Assembly: GCA_030849065.1 (NCBI GenBank)
Contig: JASAON010001640.1
Coordinates: 1 to 64,000, forward strand
Direction of reading: 5' to 3'
Source: Jaenimonas drosophilae
Taxonomy: Eukaryota > Euglenozoa > Kinetoplastea > Trypanosomatida > Trypanosomatidae
Length of the DNA stretch: 64,000 nucleotides
Under the pieces are notes generated by a model, which worked only from the letters and a program-made list of their open reading frames with translations, did not search any database and had not been told where the DNA came from. Position numbers and translations under genes: made by a program. Within the stretch, counting starts at the first letter, position 1, and each line of letters opens with the position of its first letter. This document shows positions 39,809 to 50,800 of this stretch, in pieces.

Positions 39809-42733
39809 CTACTTTACATGCCGCATGTTGTGGTAAACCACCATGCCGCTGTTCATCACCTCCGCAAAGCGTGACACTTGACGAGGCGGGTGTGGGAGGG
39901 TGTAGGGAATCGGCCTGGAAGGAACCTTGTATGGCCTCGTGGGGCCAATGAGATGGAGCTCGGGTGCCAGAAGCAGACCGGGCGTGCTCGTCACGGGAAG
40001 ACCCTTCATCTTACTCTCTTCTTGACTGACGCGGTAAATCAAGAAGGCTGCCTCACCGGTACGGACAAGCGTACGCAGAAACCGCCAACGGCGTTGGGCA
40101 CGTTTGCTCTTCACATCTGCGCTGGCATCCTCCTTCAACAGGTTCAGGGCGTTGTGGAGAATGACGTAGGCCATGGCAATGCCCAAGTCACCAACAATGT
40201 TGCCGTCGGCAGAGCCGCGCTGGAAGACGGAGGCGGGAAGACGTTGGAGCTCGCCGTGGCGCTTTACACGCATCCACAACCGCTCAAGACCAGGTGGTGC
40301 ATTCTCCGGCAACGCATCGTCCACGGTGGCCTCCTCCACTTCCCCATTCTTCTTCTCCACGATCTCCTTCTTCTTGCACAAATCGTCAAAGTGAAAGACG
40401 TCCAGCCCTTTTTCCTCAAAGAAGTCCTTCTTCAGCTCCTCCTCATCCGTACGAAGAAGACGGTTGGACATACCAAATGCCTCCTCCGCAAGAGTGGTGG
40501 TGTTCACCTTCTTCTTGCGCTCCGATTGCTCCGCCGCCTCCTTTTCCGCGTTGACCTCCTTTGCAACGGCGACGATGTCATCCTCATCGCTGCTGTTGAT
40601 ATCAGCATGCCTCGACATGGCAGACGAACTCTTGGACTGCTTGCGCTTCATTCGCCGCAGCTGCTTATCTTCAGATACAGCCTCCTTCAACTTCTCCGAC
40701 AGCCACTTGCGCAGATCCTGATAGAACTGCACCGACCACTGCCGAATGTCCGTCTCGTGCTCGAGAATAGCAGCGGGGCATGCTGGGTAGGGAAGCAGCG
40801 ACTCTTTGCGAACGGAGTTGCGGGTGTGAAAGAGCACCGCAAATCGTCCAACGTTCTTTTGTGTTCGGGAGCATGGAAGAATGGGCAACAGGCAGCGCGA
40901 TTTTTCATCCCCGCTGGCGTCTGAGCTGTCCGCCACACTCTCCGGGACTACGCTCGCCCCCATCGTGGTGGAGGCACCAGGGTCTGCCATGGAGGTTTTG
41001 CTTTGGTCTGCCGTGGAGGCCCCCCACTTCACCACGGAGGACATGTTGGATCCCGAGTCACTGCTCTTGCGGGAGAAGGTGTCCACGCGAGTGACGACGG
41101 GGGCAAACATCAGCATGGCATAATCTCTGCTTGACACAACCCCGCCATGCATAATGAGGTACTGAATGGGCTTGGTGCGGTTCTTGGCGCTGGGATCGCG
41201 GTACGCGGCGTAGGCGTACTTGCGTTGGAACTGAGGAAAGCCCTCCACGGTGAAGAGGAGGGCCTTTTGGGAGTCCTCGATGCCAAGAATGGGTGAGCCC
41301 TGCTGAGAGGAGCCGAGGGAGGTGTTGGACATGGCAGGAAGGAGGTGGCTGGCGTTGGGGGAGTTGCCCCCACTGCCGAGTTGGGAGCGGTCAATGGTGG
41401 AGCTATTGTTGTTGTTGGTGTTGTTGGGTGCACTGGTATGAGATGATGAACGGCGTGACGAGGCTGCGGCACGAAGAATCTTGTTGTTCTTCCACTCTCG
41501 GTTCTTGACCGCGATCTCCGCCAGCAACTTCTTGGGGAAGTAGGTGGGGAGAATGGACCACGTCAGCTCGGCAAGGTTCAGCTTGAAGAAGCCGTAGGCT
41601 GTGGAACGCCGCGGCTCAGTGTCTCCCCCAGTTTGCCGTTGCTGAAGGGCGTTTTCTATGAGGTGCAAGTTGATGGGAAAGTACCACACATGCTGCAGCT
41701 CGTCGTAAAACCCACCCATCATCATGTACTCCCGCATAAACACCTCCCACACAACGTCTATACGGAAGGGAATGGGGCTCTCTGGAGAGACGGAGGTGTC
41801 CACCTTGGTCCAGACCAAACTATGAATGTTCATCAAGTACACCGATGGGGATTCCATGGCCACCTCTTGCATGATTCCTGCTTCCGTGAAGCCAATCACC
41901 ACTAGGGCCGAAGCGGGCTCGAAGAAGGTCGCCGTCACCAGCTGAATGTGCTGCGGGTTGAGGGCAGACGGTCCAGGGATGCCACTCCACACGCGATTGC
42001 GAATATCAAAGGAATGGCCAACGTACATGTTGTGTTCTCGCTGGTGAAATCCACCAATAATGATCATACTCTGGGTCGGAGGAAGATAGACGGCGGTGTG
42101 GAGAAAGACGGGCCCAGGTCCTGAGCGCGTGTCGTAGCCAATCTTGTCCCACCGGTTGGCGTCGAGGTCAAAACTATACAAATCATCAAATATGTCCAAG
42201 TTGCGATGACCGCCATAAATGATCATCTTGTTGTGGTGCAGCACGGCGGTGTGGTTGCCACGTCCAGTGGGCACCACGCCAAGGCCACGAACCTCCACCC
42301 ACTGAAGACTGCGCTTCTCATGCATGTAGAGGTGGCTGCTGTATTGGCCCTTGGCGTTGACCCCGCCAAATATGTAGAAATTGCGCTGATAAACCAGGCC
42401 GGTATGACCCACACGAGGCATGCGGCCCTTGTACTCTGGAATGGTGTTGCCACGAAATCCAGTCACTACACGTGCGGCGAGTGGTGGCGCCTTCTTGCGT
42501 GGCCCACTGCGACGGCTGGCCTCAGACGTCACGCTCGCGGTTCCGATGCTTGTTGTGGACTGACGCATCGACGTCGAGCCTAGATTAGACGCGGGCCGCG
42601 GGTAGGTACTCGTTCCAGCCGTGGCTTTCCGAGAGCTGGATGTCACGGACGGGGCTTTGGAGGTTGACCCGCCAAAGCTGCTTGTCGAGCCCCGCCGCTC
42701 TCGCTTGGCGAAGAGCGACTTTTTGCTGTCCAT
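39809..42733 (-). CDS. Kelch-repeat protein with long C-terminal extension
   Basis: This is a 974-residue protein. After a Ser/Thr/Arg-rich basic N-terminus (1-100), residues about 105-330 carry kelch-type blades: RVGHTGLVYQRNFYIFGGVN, GNHTAVLHHNKMIIYGGHR, HTAVYLPPTQSMIIIGGFH and a weaker MMGGFYDE. A low-complexity Ser/Asn segment follows, then isolated segments that may complete the propeller (IQYLIMHGGVVS). A charged helical region about 680-760 (KRKQSKSS, KEVNAEKEAAEQSERKKK) leads into a C-terminal part ending IPYTLPHPPRQVSRF. Function is unknown; kelch propellers mediate protein binding. No BTB, BACK or catalytic domain was seen. The ATG at 42733 is the first in frame. Confidence 0.85.
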   Translation of the reverse strand: MDSKKSLFAKRERRGSTSSFGGSTSKAPSVTSSSRKATAGTSTYPRPASNLGSTSMRQSTTSIGTASVTSEASRRSGPRKKAPPLAARVVTGFRGNTIPEYKGRMPRVGHTGLVYQRNFYIFGGVNAKGQYSSHLYMHEKRSLQWVEVRGLGVVPTGRGNHTAVLHHNKMIIYGGHRNLDIFDDLYSFDLDANRWDKIGYDTRSGPGPVFLHTAVYLPPTQSMIIIGGFHQREHNMYVGHSFDIRNRVWSGIPGPSALNPQHIQLVTATFFEPASALVVIGFTEAGIMQEVAMESPSVYLMNIHSLVWTKVDTSVSPESPIPFRIDVVWEVFMREYMMMGGFYDELQHVWYFPINLHLIENALQQRQTGGDTEPRRSTAYGFFKLNLAELTWSILPTYFPKKLLAEIAVKNREWKNNKILRAAASSRRSSSHTSAPNNTNNNNSSTIDRSQLGSGGNSPNASHLLPAMSNTSLGSSQQGSPILGIEDSQKALLFTVEGFPQFQRKYAYAAYRDPSAKNRTKPIQYLIMHGGVVSSRDYAMLMFAPVVTRVDTFSRKSSDSGSNMSSVVKWGASTADQSKTSMADPGASTTMGASVVPESVADSSDASGDEKSRCLLPILPCSRTQKNVGRFAVLFHTRNSVRKESLLPYPACPAAILEHETDIRQWSVQFYQDLRKWLSEKLKEAVSEDKQLRRMKRKQSKSSSAMSRHADINSSDEDDIVAVAKEVNAEKEAAEQSERKKKVNTTTLAEEAFGMSNRLLRTDEEELKKDFFEEKGLDVFHFDDLCKKKEIVEKKNGEVEEATVDDALPENAPPGLERLWMRVKRHGELQRLPASVFQRGSADGNIVGDLGIAMAYVILHNALNLLKEDASADVKSKRAQRRWRFLRTLVRTGEAAFLIYRVSQEESKMKGLPVTSTPGLLLAPELHLIGPTRPYKVPSRPIPYTLPHPPRQVSRFAEVMNSGMVVYHNMRHVK

Positions 42734-42772
42734 GGAAGCACAGCACCTACACTAGTAATTCACGTGAACATG

Positions 42773-42812
42773 CTGCGTGAACATGAAACAAGAAGATGAA
42801 GGAGGAGAAGGA
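42773..42812 (-). promoter_or_regulatory. Candidate trans-splice acceptor for the kelch gene, with short uORF downstream
   Basis: The minus strand reads TTCCTTCTCCTCCTTCATCT, then TTTCATGTTCACGCAG, with AG at 42774-42773. The predicted 39 nt 5' UTR contains an upstream ATG at 42771 followed by two codons and TGA (42760). Confidence 0.45.
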
Positions 42813-42932
42813 ACTTCTTAGCTGAACAAGGTTTCTATCCGGCATTTATAAAACACAAATGTTGTTCCAAGATGTTATTGTCTTGTCTGTGTGTTGTGCC
42901 CGCAGACAGCAAACCATTAACTTCTGTGATGG

Positions 42933-44222
42933 TCACATCCCATCCCTTGGCTGGGGTATGTCAAACCATAAGCAGCACTTCAGGAGGAAGGTGAAGGGGA
43001 GCACGGGAGTGGTGATGGCAGCGAGACGCTGCACCTCCGCCACGGAGTTCTCGGTACGCGAGCCATCGCTGGCTCCAGGATGCAAGGCAGACATAATGGC
43101 ATTCACAAAGAAGGTGGCTGGGGCCACGTCACTCTGACTGTTCCCCTCCTTGTTGGCGGCTTGTTGCATGCATTGCTGAACACCATCACTCTGACTCAGG
43201 GCCACTTGCACATCCCGGTGAATGCCCACCAGGTAGCGCATAGTTCCCTTTGCCAAGGTCAACTCGTACAAGGCCATCTTCTTGTCCTGTTCCGTCATGG
43301 CTACCCCACTTGACTCCATGCGCTGCACCAACACGTCAAGCTCCTTCATGACCTCCTCCGAGGCTTGTGCGGCACCACCGCCCTGTGATGCGTATGCATC
43401 CGGCACCTCTCCACGAATCACCAGATTGCAATGCTTCAACGCGTTCAGGCTGCCATGAGTGGGAGCCTCACCCGTCTGTAGGTCCACTGGGGCCAAGCCC
43501 AAGCTCTGGGCCGCGTCACAGACGGTCTTGATGATGGCATCCTTCTGCGCCTTCCATCGATCTGCATCCTTGTCCAGGTACTCCTGCAGAATGCGCATTG
43601 ACTGCTCCTCCTCAGCCTGTGCGCGTTGGCCTGCCTCGGAGAGCACCGGCCCATCTTCCTTCATTTCCGTTTCAAACGCACATTCCAACAAGGTGACGCA
43701 GAGGTGCTTCGACGACTTCCAGGGAAGTTCCTCTGCTTCTGCCGCTGTGGGGGCTGGTGCAGCGTGTGTGGTTGTCTGAACATCGCTCTCGTTGCGTTGG
43801 TTAAGAGCCCGCGCGGTGGCATCCATCGCTTCCTCCACCCCATCAGCGGTCAGTGGCGGGAGATCGTCCGTTGGTGTGGTGTCCTTTGCAGAATCTGCCA
43901 CGGCAGGTGCAGAGGCACCACGTACACGTGCAACAGTTTCCGCCAGGACTGCCGCGGTGTCCGCCGCTCGCGCAGCATCACCGCAGGAGAGAGCGATGAT
44001 GAGCTCTCGATGCAGTCGTAGTGCCGATGGATGATGATGAAACACAGAAGAAAGGACCTCCATGGGATTCTTCCGGTCAATCTTCTCTGACGGGGGACCT
44101 GCAGAACTTGGCGATGTTCTGCACTGCATCACTGTAGAGCGCTGCATGAGAATGGCCCTCCGCTGACAACGAAGAGTGGGAGCCAGCTGGCCTTCCACAC
44201 GCCGTAGCAGAGTACGGATCAT
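42933..44222 (-). CDS. Hypothetical protein, predicted mitochondrial
   Basis: This is a 429-residue protein of no recognised family. The first 40 residues (IRTLLRRVEGQLAPTLRCQR and on) are basic, Leu/Arg/Ser-rich and free of acids except Glu10, a plausible mitochondrial presequence. The remainder is mainly helical and acidic, with Ala-rich segments (ARAADTAAVLAETVARV), EEQSMRILQEYLDKDADRW, and a region about 325-360 with a run of hydrophobic heptads (KKMALYELTLAKGTMRYLVG). The C-terminal segment ITTPVLPFTFLLKCCLWFD is hydrophobic and could be a membrane-associated helix. The ATG at 44222 is the first in frame. Confidence 0.7.
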   Translation of the reverse strand: MIRTLLRRVEGQLAPTLRCQRRAILMQRSTVMQCRTSPSSAGPPSEKIDRKNPMEVLSSVFHHHPSALRLHRELIIALSCGDAARAADTAAVLAETVARVRGASAPAVADSAKDTTPTDDLPPLTADGVEEAMDATARALNQRNESDVQTTTHAAPAPTAAEAEELPWKSSKHLCVTLLECAFETEMKEDGPVLSEAGQRAQAEEEQSMRILQEYLDKDADRWKAQKDAIIKTVCDAAQSLGLAPVDLQTGEAPTHGSLNALKHCNLVIRGEVPDAYASQGGGAAQASEEVMKELDVLVQRMESSGVAMTEQDKKMALYELTLAKGTMRYLVGIHRDVQVALSQSDGVQQCMQQAANKEGNSQSDVAPATFFVNAIMSALHPGASDGSRTENSVAEVQRLAAITTPVLPFTFLLKCCLWFDIPQPRDGM

Positions 44223-44886
44223 TGTGCTGCACTGTCACAAAAGAAACAATGTACGAAGAGGAGCAGAAAACATGATGAAGTTGCAAATGATATCTTTGTT
44301 TGCATCGCATCTCACACAACAATGCTGGATTTTTGGTGATTGGTTGAAGCAGGAGTACTACGATGTATGTACATTGCAGGTGTACGTGGAGTTTTGCTGC
44401 TTCGGGGGAAAACTTATGCGGCCAATGTGCCGATGAACCCTTTGCACCAGGGATGAATCAATCATAATCGAACAACACCAACCTCAGTTTCATGGCACCA
44501 CAGCAGTGACCATTCGAACAAGAGAAAAGTAAAAAAAAAGCAACGACGTCTCCCGCACGCGATTCAGTAGTAGAAGGTATCCGAGATGTATTGTTTGTTT
44601 GTTTAGGTTAGTGAAAGAGGGCGATGGTTGAGGAGGGATTCATGGCACCTCGTTTACCCCCACCCAAGAAGGAAGCTGGTGAGGCACTGGTGCCTTCCTG
44701 GGTGGAGAAGCGCCGCATCGATCATCACTGTTTGGATGATGCGGAAAGAAGCAGAAACTGGGGACGTAAAGTTCCCTCCTCACACCGAATTTTTCGAGTG
44801 CGCGCGCGTGCACCTCTCCTCCCTGGACACCTGTGTATGTGTGTTCATGTGTCCAAGTGTGTGTGTGTGTGTGTTGCTTCACGACA
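44223..44886. other. Intergenic region with GT repeat
   Basis: About 0.66 kb between the PAS receptor stop and the upstream mitochondrial gene. It holds a GT run (44857-44874) starting about 13 nt from the receptor stop codon. Short frames have no recognisable features. Confidence 0.5.
44857..44874. repeat. GT dinucleotide microsatellite
   Basis: About nine GT units lie in the proximal 3' UTR of the giant PAS membrane protein. Confidence 0.7.
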
Positions 44887-47800
44887 CTAGTTCTTCGAGT
44901 CCTTGACGGGATTACTGGATCGTCGCTTGCGATCCCTCGTACTTCCATGGGCAGAGAACCGATGTATCTCACTAATGAAGTACCGCTGACGAGAACGGGA
45001 TGGGGCATCTCCAAGGACGTTCACCACGTGGAGCGCCTCTCCATCCTTTGTGTAGGCCATCACATCGAGGGTCTGGGGCCCGGTTGGCCTGGGATTTCGA
45101 ATGTACCGCGCCATCAGCTCACCATGCACCTCCGCGATGGTCGGCTCCATCATGACGGAGATGCTCTTCCCCTTCAGTGTGTCATGATGCATCATCTCGA
45201 GTAAAGCAGTGTTGGCGAAGAGAATGGTGCCCACATCGTCTGTCACCACTACACCATGGGGGCAGATCTCCAGAACACGGAAGATTTCCATCCCGGCGTC
45301 CTGTGGCTCCGTCTGCTGCCACTGCTCCAGGAACTCCTTTGCCTGTGGTGACAGGGTGAAGCGTGATTTGGCATCCTCCGCGTCCTCATCCAGCTGCCCA
45401 CTGCCCACGTAGAGCGAGATGGACGGCACCGCATCGTGCACCGCCTTGGGAATGGTCTTGAGCAGCAAGCCAATCTCCTCCTCCTCCTTACTCATGCGAC
45501 GGCTGAGGCTGGGGAGTATGTAGACCATGGCTATCACGCCACCGCCGGCGCTGAGAATGAAGAAGATGATGGCTGGCGCCAGTGACTTGTGCACCGCGGA
45601 GGAGATGCTGTTACTGTACAGGGAGGAGCTCTCCTCCAAAACGTTCAGTAGGTCGTAGTACATGGACTGCAGAGTGTCTAGGGCGTCAGAGATTTGCTGC
45701 TGCTGATCATCGGTGATGGAGTATAGATTCTTGGCCGGGGCGGTGGGTACAGGTGTGGAAATGTACATTTCCGGCTGGAAGTTCGCCAGCTGCTGCAAAG
45801 TTGCAATCCAATTCATGTACACCTTGTCCATGGACATGCCGCCTGTGGTGGTGGCGGTGAAGAGGAGGTTGCGTTGATCGTCGTTGAGGCTTGCAATGTG
45901 GGCGTAGCCCCCGGATGACGCGGTACTGCTGTAGTACAAAAATTCTCGGCAGCTCTGCAGTACGGAGATGCTCTTGGACAGCTGGCTGAAGGCGGTGATG
46001 GCAAGGGCTGCACTCTGCGCGTAGACGGCATGATAGCCGTAGAGTGCAGTGGCCATGGAGTGCTGTATCTCCTCAATACGTGCTGAGCTATGCAGGGTAA
46101 TGTCCGACGCTTCGCGTGAAGTAGGCAATGGCACCAAAATGAGAACAAACTGCACGACACCAAAGGCTACACAACAGCTGGCAGCAATGATCACTAGACG
46201 GAAGAGCTCCCAGTAGGACACAGTCATGGTTGCACGAACCAACTTGGAGTTCTTTCCTTCTGCCATACTAATGACGAGCAGCACAAGTGGATGAGCCGTG
46301 GCACCGAGTAAACAGACGACCACCAGGCAGGCAAGAATAATGGTGGCAATGAGGAGGCCCAACTCCTTGTCATCTCCAGACTTCATCTTGGAGCTGTAGT
46401 CTGAAGCAACAGTGGTAAAGGTGCTTTCAATGCTGTCCATCAAGTTGGTGTAGTAGGTCGAACCTCGCAGCCCAAAAACCGCAAAGCGGGCCATTTGCAG
46501 GAGCTCCTCCCCAGTGTGTGCCGTCAAGTCCGCCTGTGGATTGCTGTACATGAGGGTCGGGTGGTCATTGGCATATGTCATGCTGTCTTGAAGGTAGTTC
46601 GGCTCCGAGGCGTAGTTGTAGCTGGAAATGAAGGGAGCTCCAGGCGTGAGCTGGTCAATGGGGGCTGCCGGATTCGCGATCTTTGCCCGACCAGCGTATG
46701 CCAGGAACATGGCAACATCTTGAATAGTGGCGTAGTCCGCTGCCAAGCCCGTCAAATCAGAAGAGGCGGAACTGCTGCCACCAGAGATGCTAGGGTAGAT
46801 GGCGTGGAGTGTGGCATACGTCGGAGAATTGATGTACTGCTCAATGTAGGTGAGCCGCAAGAACTGCTTCGTCTGGTACTCCGTGATGGTTCCCACGGAC
46901 GAAAACGCCTCGCTCGCGTCCAACTTCTTCCAGAATTGATACTCGTAGGCTACGATAGCCATGATCAGCGTAACCAGAGCAAACGCAAGGGCCACCGAAA
47001 GGAAGATGCGAACCGCACGTGAGTGGTTGAACTTGTAGGCCAAGATGATGCCTACGCCGCAGCCAACGATAACGGCTGCCACGCAGACAAAGACACCAAT
47101 GAAGTAGCCAATGGAGGTCTTCTTGTAGCCGTTGAGGGTTTCCATCATGGTGTCCAGTGCCTGGGTCGCTGCACCCATTAAGCTGTTTTGAATGTTAGTC
47201 TCATCCGCGTAGAACCTCGCGCGGCGATGCATACTCTGTACCTGCTCCAACATCGTGGTTGCATCATCGGAGAAGTTCTCCAGTGCTGGGATTTCGTACT
47301 GCTGCGGGAGTTCAAACGCGCTTGGGTAGACATTCGAGAGGGAGACGCTGTTCGACTCTCCTTCTCCGTAGCTGAAGGTGGCGAAGTAGGGCTGAGCAGA
47401 TAAGTTGTACTCATTCAGCGCCGATGCAGCGCGAGCGGCAAGAACTGCGTAAATGATGTCTGTCACTACGGGCCGGAGAATCATGGTGGAGAGGGTGACG
47501 GCATTCGGCACAATCTCGAGAATTGAGACGTCGGACTGCTCCTGCAAACGCCTAATTAGGTACTTGTACCGCTGCGACTGGAATGCGTAAGCCGCAATGC
47601 TGTCACTGGCGGTCACGTAGAAGAAGTTGCAGAAGACCGACACATCAATGTCGAACCGCTGGAAGGCAGACACATAGGTGTAGAGTGTTGTGAGTTCGTT
47701 CAAGCTGCTTTGTTCTGTAGGGAGCACCTTGGCATTGCTGTGGTGGAGCATCCCACTCAAGACAACCGCCACGATGGAGGTGATCAACAACAAGGGAATC

Positions 47801-50800
47801 AGAACCCCGGAAAACAAGAGCTGAAAGAGTGGGATGGACGTGTTCCACGCACTGAGGCGACTCTTAATGCGTGACCACTGCACTCGGTAGCTCGTATTCA
47901 CACGGTGCTCCGTGTTGGTGTCCCGCCGTTGCCGTTCGTTTTGGGTTTCCTCCTTCATCTCGCTATCAATCTCAGCCAAGCTCTTCTCAAAGTCTGCGAC
48001 GATGTCTTTGCCTTCCTGGTCCACTGCCAGCTTGGGCTCCAATAAGCGCTGCTTCGGCCGGTCGGCCAAGTCACGCTGTGTGAGCTGAAAGCGTACCGAC
48101 TTGTGTCGCCCAGAAACGTCGAGCACCATGCTATTGAGCTGCTTGAAGCAGCTGCGGTGAGGCTTCATTTGCAGGAGTGTGGGTATGTGGCTGTTGTGGG
48201 TGGCTAGGTTATCAGGTGACATCTCCTCCACGGTGTGGTCCATCACGTCGTCATCATCGGACTCTTGCAGGCCCAACTGCATATCCGTCTCGCGAGAATC
48301 GCCACTTACCTCAAAGGCGTCGAGCCGATTCTGGGTTTGATCACGCAACTGCTGAAGAAAGAGCACAGGGATGACGGTGAAGAGCCCCACGACGAGCACA
48401 CGTCCCTTTGCCATCCACTCAAGGTTCACAAAGAAGACAGTGACGCCAAAGCCCACGGCCAAGACAAGAACGAGGACCGACACAATCAACCCCACCACGA
48501 TGGAGTTCTTGATGTCCGTAACGTTGCTCACCGTAACGTTGGCGTAGACGTCTGAGCCTTTCAGGAACACCTCCGCCCCGCCATCGGTGATGAACTGCAT
48601 GTAGTGGTCGTAGGTCATGGAGTGCTGCATCCGGTTCACCATAGTTGTCACATAGGCGCTCACCGTTGAAGAGGCAATCCATTCGGGCATGGGGTCACTA
48701 TCCATGTTTAGGGTGGACAGCAGCTTCTGGTAGAGTCGGCTGGCTGAACATCCGGAGCAACTGAAGGTTCCAGCCGTGAAGTCTGCCCCCGACGGGTAGA
48801 AGCCGACGGGGAGGAGGCCTTCCGTGACGTACTTGTAGGGTGAGGCACCGAAAGATGGGCCGTACTTTCCGTAGGTGGCAAGGTTGTGGCTAATGCGCAT
48901 GGCCATCTCCGCTGCAGAGATGTTCTGTAGCAGATCCAGGTAGCTGGCGTCGCTCCCGCATGACGTGTTGGTGGTGCAGGAGTTCGTGAGGCTGAAAATA
49001 CCCAAAACCTCGGTTAGGTAAATGACGAGGTAGCCATTTGCTGCTGTGTTCTTGATTTCGTGCACCGCGTTGCGGCTTCTCTCCGCGTGCTTCATCATGA
49101 TGACTGCCAAGATGAGCATCGAAGCACTCGCCAGCCAGGACAGCACCACCGCCAGGTACAGGAGACCAAGGAACACACGCTTCTCAAACTTGTGCGTGGA
49201 GTTTGTGGCGACGGTGTCAATCTGAATGGCGCTCAGGATGTCGTCGAAGTCGAGATGGGAGATCTTCTGACGAGACTTGGGTTGTGCGCCGCGGAGCATT
49301 CGGCTCTTCTTTTGGAGTTCAATCTCATCGATACTCACACGAAGTTCATGGGCAATCTCCTTCTCATTGAAGACGTCCTCCACGAATTCAGAGATGGAGT
49401 AGAGTGTGCTACGGTCATCTTGGCTCGTGGAGAGCGCGAGGCGGTACTCTGCCATGGCAGCATGCCGCTGGTAGGACAGTTCATCGTTGATCATGATCAA
49501 CGTCACGCGGTCCCTCTCCTGCAACAGGGCATCCCAAAAGCTAACCGTCGTGGCGAGTACCTGCCGATGATGCACGCGCGCGCGCTGGAGAGACAGGAGG
49601 TGTGTGGCATCACGATAGCCCAGCGCTTCCTTTGCGGACACCGCCAAGCGAAACGCCTTAAACATAATGACGTAGTCATTGGACACATGTCGCCGCCTCT
49701 CCATGTCATTCAGCAACTCCACCACCGCAGCCGTTCGATTGCAGTACTCGTAGAGGAACCAGCCCAGACACACCGTAACGTAGCCAGATTGCTTAAAGTA
49801 TACGACGGCTTTGAAGTACATGCGCAGGGCGTAGTTAAGCTGCCCGGCAGGAAACTTCACTGCTCCGCCCGTTTTGATTTTGAAGGCGCGTAGAAATCGC
49901 GTGGCAACTTCGGCATCCGTGGGTAGATGCATCATTTGAAGGTATGGCACAAAGAACTCGGCACGATGCTTTCGCATCACCGCCAGCTCGTCCTCTTCAG
50001 GGAGTGGTTCCTCCGTCATGGGAACATCACCCGTTACGGAGTTGGAGTTGGGGGAGGTTTCTTCAATCGTCATTTCCTGAATGAGATCCTTATCCACCGC
50101 ACGAAGTCCAGGTGACACCAGCCCAAGATCCCGAATGGTGAAGGTGCGTGGCAGTGGAAAACGTGCAACGTGTTCTGAAGAAATGCCGAACATTTGCAGC
50201 GTGCCAATGCGGTTTTGAAAGTCGGGGTTCACGCGGATGGTTGCACAGGCGTAGCCCAATAGTCCCACAAAGGGTGCAAGGGAGAGGGCCAAGAAGCAAC
50301 GAGCGCTGCATGAACTTGTCTTGAAGTACTTCACGTTGATGTTTTCAAATGCATTCAGCAGCGCGAGGAATGCGGTGATGGTGAAGATGGCGCAAAAGAT
50401 GGCGCTCGTCTGGTTTTTGTAGAAGGGCATCACCACCACCAAGAGCCCAAACAACAACAGCGACACTGCCACCACAAGAAATGCGAACACCGTCGGCTCG
50501 TCTTGAGGAATTAAAATGTGTAAGAAGACGCACAATACCGTCTTTGCCAACACAAACACGAGATCAAAGTACCCGTGGGCTCGGCCCAGTAGATGCTGGG
50601 AGTCACCACTCAGATCATAGACCCAGCACATGGCCACGGCAATGACACAGGTGCACAGAATGCCGAGGATTCCAACCGCAATGTTCACGTAGCGCAACGT
50701 CTGCCCGCACGTTTCGTCGGGGAAACTACTGATGGATCCATTATGACAAGACATCCCTCCCAAGAAAAGGTGTAGCAGCGGTATGTATAACCATCCGCCA

